A stretch of DNA of 64,000 nucleotides from Pseudomonas quercus (GTDB lineage: Bacteria; Pseudomonadota; Gammaproteobacteria; Pseudomonadales; Pseudomonadaceae): NCBI RefSeq assembly GCF_012033695.1, contig NZ_JAAVJI010000005.1, forward strand, positions 186,001 through 250,000, in the 5' to 3' direction. Under the pieces are notes generated by a model. That model worked only from the letters and a program-made list of their open reading frames with translations, had not been told where the DNA came from and made no database searches. How positions within the stretch are numbered: position 1 is the first letter of the stretch; each line of letters opens with the position of its first letter. Positions 39,101 to 47,590 of this stretch are shown piece by piece. The position numbers and the translations under genes are program-made.

Positions 39101-41721
39101 GCACCCCCCTGCCAAGCTGGCTCACCTTCGACGCGGCCACACGCACCTTCAGTGGCACACCAGACGATGACGCCGCCGGTGTGTACAACTTCATGGTCAC
39201 CGCCACGGACACCAAAGGCGCTTCGGCCAGTGACGTGTTCGCACTGACAGTGGCCAATGCACCGCCTGTCACGGTCACCGGTACGGAAAATGCCGAAACC
39301 CTGAACGGCACCGGCCGCGAGGACCTGATCCTTGGCCTGGGGGGTGACGACACCCTCAACGGCAACAACGGCAACGACGTACTGGACGGGGGTAGCGGCC
39401 GCGATACGCTAACAGGCGGCGCCGGCGCGGATACCTTCCGCTATACGGCCTTGAGCGACAGCTACCGCGATTACGACGCAGGAGGCATTACGGCCACCGA
39501 CACCGTCACCGACTTCACCGTGGGTGTGGACAAGATCGACGTCAGTGCGCTTGGTTTCCTGGGCCTGGGGGATGGCACCAACCACACCCTCTATACCACC
39601 ACCAGCAATGGCAAGACCTACATCAAATCGGCCGAGGCTGACAGCGAAGGCAACCGTTTCGAAATTGCCCTCACCGGTGACTATTCAGGCACGCTGACGG
39701 CCAGTGACTTTATCTTTGCCGAGCGGCCCCAGCAGGACATTCTGTTCCTGCCGACCCTGGGCCAATCCAATGCCCGCCTGCTGCGCATGACCGAAGACGA
39801 TGGCGAATCCGGCATCACGGAAATGGTCAAGGACCTGAGCAAATACACCGATTACGACGTGCGCAGCCAGTTCACGGACGCCGACGGCAATGGTGTCGAT
39901 GTTGCGGTGGGTGGCAGCACGGTCAGCGGCTTGTCTACCGGCACGCCTGAAGAGCTGCGCCTGTCCTGGTGGCTGACAGACACCAACGAGCCCGGCCCGG
40001 CCCTGCTGCGCGCCGTGGGCCTGCTGCAAGAACAGTTGGCCTCGCTCAAGGCGGTGGACAACGTGACCATGGGCATCATCTGGGGCCAAGGCGAGGAAGG
40101 CGCCCAGGAGATCGGCCGCGCCGCCGACCCGGTCGCCTACGCGGCCCAGTACAAGGCTGACACCTTGAAAGTGTTCGACTACCTGCACGCGCAGTTGGGC
40201 GACTTCAAGGTGTACATCATGGAAACCGGCCACTACGACGACAATGCGGCCCGTGTGCGTGGCTATGACGACGCCAAGATCGCATCCATCCAGAGCGGGG
40301 TGGTTGCCGTCAGGGCCATGCAGGAAGCCATGGCCGCCGAGCGCTCAGACGTTGAACTGGCCGTGGACTACACCGACCTGCCCCTGCGCCAGGAAGCGGA
40401 CCCTGTCACCTACCCCGATGACGTGTGGCACCTGCATGAAGAAAGTGCAGAAATCGTGGGCCAACGCCTGGCCGACTACATAGCCGGTGATGTGGGCTTC
40501 CAGGGCAATACCACGGACAATCGTACCTCACAGGATGTATACGACGAGGTGGCCAGCCAGAAAGGCGGTTACATTCTAGGTACTGACCAGGACGATACCC
40601 TAGTGGGCAGCGGCTGGAATGACACCCTCGATGGGGACCTGGGTGCGGACAACATGACCGGGGGCGATGGCAAGGACGTGTACATCGTGGACAACGAACT
40701 GGACACGGTGACCGAAACCAATGCCGAGGCCAGCCAGATCGACACCGTGAAGTCCTCGGTCAGCTGGACACTGGGCGCCAACGTCGAGTACCTGGTACTG
40801 ACCGGCTATTCGGCCATCAACGGTACCGGTAACGAGCTGCGCAACTTCCTGACCGGCAACGATGCGGCCAACGTGCTGGACGGTGGGGCGGGCGCGGACA
40901 ACATGACGGGGGGCAACGGCAACGATACCTACTATGTGGATAACGTTGACGACGCCGTGGTGGAAAAAAGCGGTGAAGGCAGCGGCATCGACACGGTGTA
41001 CAGCAGCCTTGCTACCTTTACCTTGGGCAGCAACCTGGAAAACATGGTGATCAACAGCGACGGTGCGGCCGATGCGGTAGGCAACGGCCTGGACAACATC
41101 CTGTTCGCTGGCAGCGGCAACAACCTGCTCGATGGCCGTGCAGGCACGGACACCGCGTCTTATGTGTTTGCTGCCGCAGGTGTGAACATTGCGCTGAACA
41201 CCAGTGCCCAGCAGGACACCCTGGGGTCGGGCCTGGATACGCTCAAGTCCATCGAAAACGTTGTCGGCAGCCGCTTTGCCGATAACCTCACGGGCAACAG
41301 CTACGCCAACGTGCTAGACGGCGGTGACGGGGATGACGTGCTCGTAGGCGGTGCCGGCGACGATACCCTGATTGGCGGCGCAGGGACCGATTCGCTCACC
41401 GGCGGCACAGGTGCAGACACTTATGTGTTCAAGGCGCTGGCTGACCTGGGCCTGGGTGACCTGCGGGATGTGATCTCAGGGTTCAAGACCACCGAAGGCG
41501 ACAAGCTGGACTTCACTGGCATCGATGCCGATGCCAGTACTGCAGCCCATGAGAACTTCACCTTTATTGGCAGCCAGGCGTTCAGCAGCACCAACGCCGC
41601 CGGCCAGCTACGCCTTGAAAACGGCATTCTGTACGGCAGCGTGAACAGCGATGCCAGCGCTGAATTCGAGGTTTCGCTGGTAGGGGTCAAGGAACTGCAG
41701 CAAAGCGATTTCGTCGCGTAA
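36115..41721 (+). CDS. secreted mannuronan C5-epimerase / alginate O-acetyl esterase (PsmE-like)
   Basis: A 1868-aa multidomain protein. Residues 1-380 are an AlgE-type A-module (right-handed beta-helix) with the catalytic set Y149, D152, H154 in YGFDPHEQT. Four calcium-binding R-modules follow at about 383-533, 534-685, 795-943 and 1055-1200, each with GGAGAD-type nonapeptides. Two cadherin/Ig-like domains (about 690-790 and 952-1049) lie between them. Residues about 1206-1462 are an SGNH/SASA esterase: TLGQSNA, IIWGQGEEG and DDVWHLH. The last 380 residues carry further RTX repeats and a type I secretion-like C-terminus. P. syringae PsmE is a proven combination of epimerase and acetylhydrolase; this is a longer relative. 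No type I exporter is encoded nearby. GGAG lies 8 bases before ATG 36115. Confidence 0.92.
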   Translation: MIFNVKDFGAVGDGVTDDTAAMQAAIDAASAAGGGTVFVPSGTFIVSAGEEPSDGCLMLKSNVHMEGEGAGLTTVKVADGSNTKITGVIRSAYGEETHDFGLSNLTIDGNRDNTTGKIDGWFNGYIPGKDGQDTNVTLSGVEIKDCSGYGFDPHEQTVNMLIENCVSHGNGLDGFVADYMIDTKYVNNVAYDNDRHGFNIVTSTHDFTMTGNVAYGNGAGGIVVQRGSENIPSPYNVTIEGGAVYDNGAEGVLVKLSSGVTVTGVDIHDNGSAGVRIYGSSDVTVTGNTLTNNGLKAPVPEVIIQSYDDTNGVSGKFFPGSDNNVLNNTITGGANSTYGVAERNEDGTDRNTIVGNDITNTTKGSTLAYGDGTYVGDTLPTLTVEGTAGNDTLTGTARDELFLAGAGKDTVSAGAGDDILVGGAGADKLTGGAGADTFRYTALTDSYRTANATFSDQITDFDVTQDTLDLADLGFKGLGDGYNGTLLVQYNANTGRTYLKNYDADASGNRFELSLNGNLANTLKADNFVFQRVINGTSGSDSLMGTSGADTLNGLAGADSINGGAGADRINGGAGADTLTGGAGADTFVYTSRLDSYRNYNTGGDTVTDLITDFAVGSDKIDLAALGITGLGDGRNGTVYLTLNSAGTKTYIKSLDADASGNRFEIALNGNYLNNLTAASFVFTTVAPVNHAPVVATPLVDKTASENTPFFYAIPATSFSDADKDTLTYSAKLADGSSLPSWLTFDAATRTFSGTPGDTDSGTFNVTVTAADGKGGTVDDTFNLAVQDMPATGSIINGTTGKDTLTGTNGNDQLFGLDGADTLNGGAGNDVLVGGAGADKLTGGAGADVFRFTALTDSYRTATASASDLITDFDVAADKIDLSALGFIGLGDGLNGTLNISYSSSSNRTYIKERDADANGNRFELALQGNYLNTLKASNFVFSTDSLPLNHAPAVTDPLLDSTATENTPFSYTLSQSAFTDSDGDALTFTATLQDGTPLPSWLTFDAATRTFSGTPDDDAAGVYNFMVTATDTKGASASDVFALTVANAPPVTVTGTENAETLNGTGREDLILGLGGDDTLNGNNGNDVLDGGSGRDTLTGGAGADTFRYTALSDSYRDYDAGGITATDTVTDFTVGVDKIDVSALGFLGLGDGTNHTLYTTTSNGKTYIKSAEADSEGNRFEIALTGDYSGTLTASDFIFAERPQQDILFLPTLGQSNARLLRMTEDDGESGITEMVKDLSKYTDYDVRSQFTDADGNGVDVAVGGSTVSGLSTGTPEELRLSWWLTDTNEPGPALLRAVGLLQEQLASLKAVDNVTMGIIWGQGEEGAQEIGRAADPVAYAAQYKADTLKVFDYLHAQLGDFKVYIMETGHYDDNAARVRGYDDAKIASIQSGVVAVRAMQEAMAAERSDVELAVDYTDLPLRQEADPVTYPDDVWHLHEESAEIVGQRLADYIAGDVGFQGNTTDNRTSQDVYDEVASQKGGYILGTDQDDTLVGSGWNDTLDGDLGADNMTGGDGKDVYIVDNELDTVTETNAEASQIDTVKSSVSWTLGANVEYLVLTGYSAINGTGNELRNFLTGNDAANVLDGGAGADNMTGGNGNDTYYVDNVDDAVVEKSGEGSGIDTVYSSLATFTLGSNLENMVINSDGAADAVGNGLDNILFAGSGNNLLDGRAGTDTASYVFAAAGVNIALNTSAQQDTLGSGLDTLKSIENVVGSRFADNLTGNSYANVLDGGDGDDVLVGGAGDDTLIGGAGTDSLTGGTGADTYVFKALADLGLGDLRDVISGFKTTEGDKLDFTGIDADASTAAHENFTFIGSQAFSSTNAAGQLRLENGILYGSVNSDASAEFEVSLVGVKELQQSDFVA

Positions 41722-41728
41722 CGGTGTT

Positions 41729-41770
41729 CGTTTGCAGGCGTGGCGCCTCGTTGTGCCACGCCTGCAAACG
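41729..41770. terminator. 16-bp perfect hairpin between convergent genes
   Basis: CGTTTGCAGGCGTGGC at 41729-41744 pairs with 41755-41770 around a 10-base loop. It lies between the ends of the epimerase and synthetase genes and likely terminates both, although the T-run is weak. Confidence 0.6.
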
Positions 41771-41781
41771 CCCCACACGTT

Positions 41782-43485
41782 TCAACACTCTTCTTCCCAA
41801 AACGCCAGCGCGCTCCGCGCTGCGCCTATTTCCCGCTGCCTCAATTCCACCCGGCGGATCTTCCCTGAGATCGTCTTGGGCAACTCCTTCACGAACTCGA
41901 TGCGCCGCACCCGCTTGTAGGGCGCCAGCTGTGCGCGGGCAAACGCAAAGATAGCCTCAGCCAGTTGCCTGTCCGGCTCATAACCCGGCGCAAGCATCAA
42001 GTAAGCCTTGGGTACGTTGAGCCGGATAGGGTCCGGGCTGGGCACTACTGCCACCTCCACCACTGCAGGGTGCTCGATCAAGGCACTTTCCAGCTCGAAC
42101 GGGCTGATGCGGTAGTCCGAACACTTGAACACATCGTCTGCCCGGCCTACGAAGGTCACATACCCCTCTTCATCACGCTGAGCGGTATCGCCTGTGCGAT
42201 AGAAACCGTCGCGCATCGCCTCGGCGGTTTTCTCCGGTGCATCGGCGTACCCCAACATCAGGCCAAGGGGTGCCGGCTGCAATGGCAGCGCCACCTCCCC
42301 TTCATGCGCTGGCTGGCCGTGTGTATCCAGCAGGTTCACCTGGTAGCCAGGCAGTGGCCGCCCCATGGAGCCTGGTTTCAAGCGTTGGCCGGGGGTGTTG
42401 CCAATGATCGCAGTGGTTTCCGATTGCCCAAAACCATCACGCAGCCATAACCCCCATGCATTGTGTACCTGCTCCAGAATTTCAGGGTTCAAGGGTTCGC
42501 CCGCACCTACCAGTTCGCGCAGGGCCAGGCCCGACCTGGCAGCGGCGAGGTCCTCCTGGATCAGCAGACGCCACACCGTAGGCGGCGCACACAGGCTGGT
42601 GACAGGGTAGGCTTGCAGCACGGCAAGCAAGCCCTTGGCACTGAACCGCTCCACATTGTGGATAAACACGCAGGCGCCAGCATTCCAAGGTGCGAAGAAA
42701 CAACTCCAGGCATGCTTGGCCCAGCCGGGCGATGAAATGTTCAGGTGCAGGTCACCGGGTTGCAAGCCGATCCAATACATCGTCGACAGATGCCCAACCG
42801 GGTAGCTCTGGTGGCTGTGCACCACCATCTTGGGCTTGGAGGTGGTGCCGGAGGTGAAGTACAGCAGCAACGGATCGCTCGCCTGTGTCGGGCCCTCTGC
42901 GGTAAAGCCTTCACTTAACGCATAGGCGGGCTGTAACGGATGCCAGCCTGGCGCGGCCGAGCCTGTGGTGATACAGGTGCGCCCGCCGCCTAACCCTTCG
43001 AACCGAGGCACATGGGCGTGCGCGGCCACAATGTGCTGGATGCGCCCCCGCTGCAGGCGGTCCTCCAGGTCTTCCCGGGCCAGTAGCGTGGTTGCCGGCA
43101 CCACCACCGCACCCAGCTTCGCCGCCGCCAGCATCAGGTCCCATAGCGCCACTTCGTTGCCCAGCATCAGTAACAGCCGGTCCCCACGCTTCACCCCCAC
43201 CGTACGTAGGTAATTGGCGACCTGATTAGAGCGAATGCGCAATTGGGCAAAGGTGTAACACGCCTCCTGCCCATGCTCGTCCACGATGCGCAGTGCCGGG
43301 GCGGGGTTATCCGCTGCCATGTGATCGAAGTAATCCAGCGCCCAGTTGAATTGCCCTAGTACCGGCCACTGGAACTCGCGTACCGCGGCGTCATAGTCCG
43401 TGCGATGGCGCAGCAAAAGGTCCCGGGCCTCGATAAAGGCAGCGGCCGGCGCCACCGAAGGCGCAAGCGGTGCAGAAGCGTACAT
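41782..43485 (-). CDS. AMP-dependent acyl-CoA synthetase
   Basis: A 567-aa ANL-superfamily enzyme that adenylates a carboxylate and transfers it to CoA. P-loop-like TSGTTSKPK is at 211-219, with the GFGQSETT adenine-binding motif, YRTGDTAQRDEEGYVTFVGR hinge and the C-terminal catalytic lysine in LPKTISGKIRR. It is of the acetyl/medium-chain acyl-CoA synthetase group; the acid substrate is unknown. It lies 160 bases downstream of blh on the same strand, so co-transcription with the rhodopsin unit is possible but unproven. Confidence 0.85.
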   Translation of the reverse strand: MYASAPLAPSVAPAAAFIEARDLLLRHRTDYDAAVREFQWPVLGQFNWALDYFDHMAADNPAPALRIVDEHGQEACYTFAQLRIRSNQVANYLRTVGVKRGDRLLLMLGNEVALWDLMLAAAKLGAVVVPATTLLAREDLEDRLQRGRIQHIVAAHAHVPRFEGLGGGRTCITTGSAAPGWHPLQPAYALSEGFTAEGPTQASDPLLLYFTSGTTSKPKMVVHSHQSYPVGHLSTMYWIGLQPGDLHLNISSPGWAKHAWSCFFAPWNAGACVFIHNVERFSAKGLLAVLQAYPVTSLCAPPTVWRLLIQEDLAAARSGLALRELVGAGEPLNPEILEQVHNAWGLWLRDGFGQSETTAIIGNTPGQRLKPGSMGRPLPGYQVNLLDTHGQPAHEGEVALPLQPAPLGLMLGYADAPEKTAEAMRDGFYRTGDTAQRDEEGYVTFVGRADDVFKCSDYRISPFELESALIEHPAVVEVAVVPSPDPIRLNVPKAYLMLAPGYEPDRQLAEAIFAFARAQLAPYKRVRRIEFVKELPKTISGKIRRVELRQREIGAARSALAFWEEEC

Positions 43486-43646
43486 AGAAAGGCCTGCTTA
43501 TTGTTGTTGTGATGGGCCAGAGTATAGGTACGCAAACGCTGCTCGGGCAGGGCAAAAAGGCCTGACCCACCTGTAAAAAACCAGCAGGTTCTCACACGGC
43601 CCGGCCATTGACGGGGCCACTTTGAAGGGGCCTTCAGGCATCGCGG

Positions 43647-44495
43647 TTAGGGCTCGATGGCTTGCGAAGTAGAAGCTGAATAACCGGAGCCTGGGTGTAG
43701 AAAACGTGGCAGCACCAGCATATGGGGAACCGCAAAGGCGGCCAGCAGGGCAAACAAGGCACGCATGCCTGTGTGCTCTTGCGGCAGGAACACTATGCCA
43801 CCTGCCAGGATGAACAGTGCGGAGGCCAGCAGCACCGGCCAGGTCAGCCACATGTAAGCGGTTAAACTTGGTACCCCTAGCAGGCGCTGGCGCGCGTGGG
43901 TCTGGGGTGCAGCGTGCAAGCAGTAGAACCCCAATGCGAACCCTATCAGGGGCGGCGCTACCGTGATCCCTGCCAGCGTTGCCATCATCCAGAGGCAGCG
44001 TCGTTGCCAGGCGGCCCATAACAGTATGGGCAACGCCACTGCACCGCCTGCTGCCAGGAGTGTGCTCACCACAACCCCTGTCTCAGCAGGCACCTGTGGC
44101 CCCATGGCCGCCGCCAACAGCTGGGCAACAGCCTCGCCATGGAGCAGCGCCGGCCCGCCTACGATAAACATCGCCACGGCCAGGGACGTTACGCGGTGGG
44201 GAAACAGGTCGTCTTCATGAGCAAAATGCCAGATCGACATCAGCAGGAATAGCGCTAGCGCCAGCGTACTCGCTACTTGCCAGCAGGCCAGGGATATCAG
44301 GGCGACTGCCAGGTAGCAGCCTACAAACCTGAAGCGCCTGGCAGGCAAAACCAGCTTCAGGTCGCTGGCCCCATGCAGCAACCCAAGCCCTAGGCCTAGG
44401 GCCACTACAAAGGCCAGCTGCCCTCCACCGCCCGCCAGGCTGGCGAACAACGCCAGCAATGCAAGCGCCAGCCAGTTCCAGCCGGTGACCGTCAT
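43647..44495 (-). CDS. blh: beta-carotene 15,15'-dioxygenase, Brp/Blh family
   Basis: A 282-aa integral membrane enzyme that splits beta-carotene into two retinal molecules, the rhodopsin chromophore. The iron-binding histidines are visible in LLHGASDLKL, IWHFAHEDD, LLHGEAV and VPHMLVLPRFLH, among about eight to nine hydrophobic helices. It starts two bases after the rhodopsin stop on the same strand, so the two are one operon. No carotenoid synthesis gene (crtE, I, B, Y) is in the window. Confidence 0.9.
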   Translation of the reverse strand: MTVTGWNWLALALLALFASLAGGGGQLAFVVALGLGLGLLHGASDLKLVLPARRFRFVGCYLAVALISLACWQVASTLALALFLLMSIWHFAHEDDLFPHRVTSLAVAMFIVGGPALLHGEAVAQLLAAAMGPQVPAETGVVVSTLLAAGGAVALPILLWAAWQRRCLWMMATLAGITVAPPLIGFALGFYCLHAAPQTHARQRLLGVPSLTAYMWLTWPVLLASALFILAGGIVFLPQEHTGMRALFALLAAFAVPHMLVLPRFLHPGSGYSASTSQAIEP

Positions 44496-44497
44496 GC

Positions 44498-45190
44498 TTA
44501 GCGGCCAGGCTGTGCCAGTGCCGCCTTGAGGTTGCGCTCAGAGGTAAAGGCGTAAACCACTTTGGCGAGTACATCCAGCACCAGGAATGCCCAGACGGTG
44601 GCCGCATCGCTGACCATCCATATCCCTTCCGGGCCTACCGCGAACACTACGGGGTAGATAAGCCAGAGCACACTCAAGAAGCCTGTGTTGCGACGGTACG
44701 CAGCCCCCAGTGCCGGCTGCTGCCCGGCAACGGCTGCCAGGGGTTTCCACAGCAGGTACAGCACGCCCGCAAAGGCCGCGCAGGACCAGGCAAAAAACAC
44801 CCACTTGAGGGTGCCATAGGGTGCCAGCGAGGCGACCAGGCCTGTCACGATCATCACCACATCCAGGGTCACAATGGAGGCTACGAAACCGGCCTGCCCT
44901 TCCCTTTCCCGTGCGGCCAGGTACGCCGAGCTCACTACACCTGCCAGCAGCAATGGCGTGGTGAATGCCCAGTCCAGGTAGCGGGCGATATAGGTTACGG
45001 TACCGTCTGGTTTGATCAGGTTGCCTACGCCCAGGTACATGGCCAGGTAGGCGGTGGCAGCAATGAAAGGAACGGCGGCATGTATCAAGGTATGGCTGGT
45101 CAGCGGCCCCCGGTGTGCGCCTTTCGCGTAGATGGCCAAGGAGGCCAGCGACATGATGATGAAACCGATAAGCAGGGGCGTTTGGATCAT
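44498..45190 (-). CDS. light-driven proton pump rhodopsin (DTG type)
   Basis: A 230-aa seven-helix microbial rhodopsin. In helix C (ARYLDWAFTTPLLLAG) the bacteriorhodopsin positions are R70, D73 (proton acceptor), T77 and G84, so the usual carboxylic proton donor is glycine. Helix B carries H33 and H37. Helix G has D206 and the retinal Schiff-base lysine K210 (LDVLAKVVY). A published group of proteobacterial proton pumps has exactly this DTG pattern plus a helix-B histidine that takes over the donor role. ATG 45190 has GGAGA upstream. With blh it forms a self-contained light-energy unit, given a beta-carotene supply. Confidence 0.92.
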   Translation of the reverse strand: MIQTPLLIGFIIMSLASLAIYAKGAHRGPLTSHTLIHAAVPFIAATAYLAMYLGVGNLIKPDGTVTYIARYLDWAFTTPLLLAGVVSSAYLAAREREGQAGFVASIVTLDVVMIVTGLVASLAPYGTLKWVFFAWSCAAFAGVLYLLWKPLAAVAGQQPALGAAYRRNTGFLSVLWLIYPVVFAVGPEGIWMVSDAATVWAFLVLDVLAKVVYAFTSERNLKAALAQPGR

Positions 45191-45275
45191 AGGGATCTCC
45201 AGGAACATTAAGCGCGCATCGCTGGCATCAGGCCACTTCACGCCCGCAGCTCAGCGTGCGCTTCGCTTAACGTAG

Positions 45276-45300
45276 AGATTTCCAAGTGATAATTTGTTCC
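45276..45300 (-). promoter_or_regulatory. possible ECF-sigma promoter of rhodopsin-blh
   Basis: Minus strand GGAAC at 45296-45300, 17 bases, then TCT at 45276-45278. GGAAC with this spacing to TCT resembles RpoE-type ECF promoters used in stress and photo-oxidative responses. The leader to the ATG would be about 80 bases. No sigma factor gene is nearby. Confidence 0.35.
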
Positions 45301-45386
45301 AAAACATTTCAAGCAGATAATGAGCGAATAAGAGGCTTCAAGGGTGTTTCCCGAAAGCCCTTCAACAGGCAGGTTTCAAGCGTTAC

Positions 45387-45797
45387 TCATGGCTGCTCAA
45401 ACAGCTCCACGAGCATCTGTTCGTTGTCATGGATAAAGGCAAAGCGACAGCCACCGCTGTTAGGCACATCCCGTGGCGGCGACACGATGCTCACCCCTTT
45501 TGCCTCCAAGGCCTTCACCGTTGCGTCCAGGCCTACGACTTCGATAGCGAAGTGATTGATACCGCCGACCTGCAGGTTGGTCTCAGGCCGGCGACGCTCC
45601 ACGGCCATGGGGGCAGCCTGCTCGTTTTGAAACAGCTCTATTCTCAAGGCGCCACGGCCAATGAACGCCGCCTTGACACCTGGCCATCCGTACTCATAAA
45701 GGGGCTCGAAGCCAAGGTGCTCCCTATACCACGCCATGCTGGCCTTAATGTCCTGAACCACGATGCCAACGTGATGCATACCTGAGAAGCTAGTCAT
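45387..45797 (-). CDS. VOC-family (glyoxalase-fold) protein
   Basis: A 136-aa vicinal oxygen chelate protein. It has two beta-alpha-beta-beta-beta units; candidate metal ligands are H9 in MHHVGIVVQD, E in LRIELFQ, H in INHFAIEV and E in MLVELFEQP. Family members include methylmalonyl-CoA epimerase, glyoxalase I and dioxygenases; the reaction cannot be told. It is divergent from the RidA gene at 45968 with 170 bases between them and may belong to the same catabolic cluster. Confidence 0.8.
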   Translation of the reverse strand: MTSFSGMHHVGIVVQDIKASMAWYREHLGFEPLYEYGWPGVKAAFIGRGALRIELFQNEQAAPMAVERRRPETNLQVGGINHFAIEVVGLDATVKALEAKGVSIVSPPRDVPNSGGCRFAFIHDNEQMLVELFEQP

Positions 45798-45967
45798 TCG
45801 CTACATTCCCATTGCCAGGGTGTGGAAGGCAGAACAGTAATACACGGGGCGTTGAGGATCACCACCCGGCCTCAGTTTTTCCGAAGCAGTACCCCGCGCA
45901 AATGCTGGTTTCGCCCAGGCCAGGGCGATGTGAAGCTTGGTGCATTCCTCTCCAAGAGTCCCTCGCC

Positions 45968-46393
45968 ATGGTCACGCACACTCGCATCCGCATGTTCAAC
46001 ACCAAGCAGACCTACCCTAACCAGTCCTTGGATAACGACCTGTGCCAGGCCGTGCGGGCGGGGAATACGGTGTATGTGCGGGGCCAGGTGGGCACCGACT
46101 TCGAGGGCAACCTCGTAGGCCTGGGCGATGCACGGGCGCAGGCTGAACAGGCGATGAAGAATGTGAAGCAGCTGCTGGAAGAGGCCGGCTCGGACCTTTC
46201 CCACATTGTGAAAACCACTACCTACCTTATTGATCCGCGCTACCGCGAGCCGGTGTACCAGGAAGTGGGGAAATGGCTCAAAGGGGTGTTCCCGATCTCC
46301 ACTGGCTTGGTGGTCTCGGCGTTGGGGCAGCCGCAATGGCTGATGGAAATAGACGTGATTGCCGTCATCCCCGATGACGCGAGCGCGCAATAG
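45968..46393 (+). CDS. RidA-family enamine/imine deaminase
   Basis: A 141-aa Rid/YjgF protein. Family positions seen: VYVRGQVGTDFEGNLVG, AQAEQAMKNVKQLLEEAG and KTTTYLIDPRYREPVYQEVGKWL; the usual Arg of RidA is in the DPRYREP segment. These trimers hydrolyse reactive imines formed by PLP enzymes or amine oxidation, so it fits a pathway for a nitrogenous compound. ATG 45968 is preceded by AAGAG; the longer frame starting at 45812 is not family-like. First gene of the rightward 46-55 kb cluster. Confidence 0.85.
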   Translation: MVTHTRIRMFNTKQTYPNQSLDNDLCQAVRAGNTVYVRGQVGTDFEGNLVGLGDARAQAEQAMKNVKQLLEEAGSDLSHIVKTTTYLIDPRYREPVYQEVGKWLKGVFPISTGLVVSALGQPQWLMEIDVIAVIPDDASAQ

Positions 46394-46422
46394 CCTTCTC
46401 CCCTCGCCTTTTGGAGCCGCCC

Positions 46423-47577
46423 ATGGCGATCGCCCAGACCAAGCCCTCTGCTCCAGTGGCCAAGGCCCAAGCGCCTTTTGCTGCCGGTATCCGTACCGCT
46501 GTGCAACTGGATGGCGTACTTAAACGCTTCGGGCAGTCCATCGCGCTACACAAAGTCTCCCTCAAGATTCAGGAAGGCGAATTCGTCACGCTGCTTGGCC
46601 CATCAGGGTGCGGCAAAACCACCTTGTTGAACCTGATGGCCGGCTTCGCCGAGGCGGACAGCGGCGAGATTTTCATCGATGGGCAACTGGTCACTGAAAC
46701 GCCGCCCTATCAACGCGAGATCGGTATCGTGTTCCAGAACTACGCGCTGTTCCCCCACATGAATGTGGCCAAGAACGTCGGTTATGGCTTGCGGATGCGT
46801 GGCGTTCCAAAGGCGGAAATCGATGAGCGCGTGGCCCAGGCCCTCGCGCTGGTAAAACTGAGCGGCTATGGCGAACGCAAGCCCCGCGAGCTGTCGGGTG
46901 GCCAACAGCAACGCGTTGCCCTGGCCCGAGCACTGGTGATTCGCCCCAAAGTGCTGCTGCTGGACGAACCCTTCTCGGCCCTGGACAAAAACCTTCGCCT
47001 GTCCATGCAGATCGAACTCAAAGACATTCAGCGCAAGCTTGGCGTGACCACGGTGTTCGTGACCCATGACCAAGGCGAGGCCTTGAGCATGAGCGACCGC
47101 GTAGTGGTCATGTCCGCCGGGCACATTCGCCAGATCGGCACGCCGGACATGATCTACCGCGCCCCGGAAGACCCTTTCGTCGCAGGTTTCGTGGGGGATG
47201 CCAATATCCTGCCCGGCCGCTACCTGAGCCGTGATGAACTGGCTTGCATCGAACTGGGGGGCGCTACGCTGCACCTGCCCGCCGGGCGTGTTCATGCCTT
47301 GGTAGGCGACCGACTGGAGGTGTACGTGCGCCCAGAAAACGTTCGCCTGGTGCCCCTGGGCAACACGGCCTTGCTCACCGGCACGGTCATCAATCATGTG
47401 TTCCAGGGCGACCACGTGGATATCCACCTGGATGTTGCTGCCCTGGGCCAGGCACGGCTGTTCGTACGCCAGTCGGGCTTGGAAGCCTTGACCCGCTGGC
47501 CGGTCGGCGCAGTGGCCGGGCTGGCCTTCGACGAAGAAGGCACATGCGCCTTCGCCAGCGCCCCAACCCCTGCCTGA
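46423..47577 (+). CDS. ABC importer ATPase, PotA-like
   Basis: A 384-aa ABC ATPase of the spermidine/putrescine group. Walker A GPSGCGKT (59-66), signature LSGGQQQRVALARAL, Walker B VLLLDEPFSALD and H-loop VFVTHDQGEALS. A C-terminal TOBE domain (about 290-380) is typical of PotA. It energises the two permeases at 51983 and 52851 with the binding protein at 50877. The genes are split by four enzyme genes, which suggests the enzymes handle the imported compound. ATG 46423 follows GGAG. Confidence 0.9.
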   Translation: MAIAQTKPSAPVAKAQAPFAAGIRTAVQLDGVLKRFGQSIALHKVSLKIQEGEFVTLLGPSGCGKTTLLNLMAGFAEADSGEIFIDGQLVTETPPYQREIGIVFQNYALFPHMNVAKNVGYGLRMRGVPKAEIDERVAQALALVKLSGYGERKPRELSGGQQQRVALARALVIRPKVLLLDEPFSALDKNLRLSMQIELKDIQRKLGVTTVFVTHDQGEALSMSDRVVVMSAGHIRQIGTPDMIYRAPEDPFVAGFVGDANILPGRYLSRDELACIELGGATLHLPAGRVHALVGDRLEVYVRPENVRLVPLGNTALLTGTVINHVFQGDHVDIHLDVAALGQARLFVRQSGLEALTRWPVGAVAGLAFDEEGTCAFASAPTPA

Positions 47578-47590
47578 AACGGAGCCCTGC

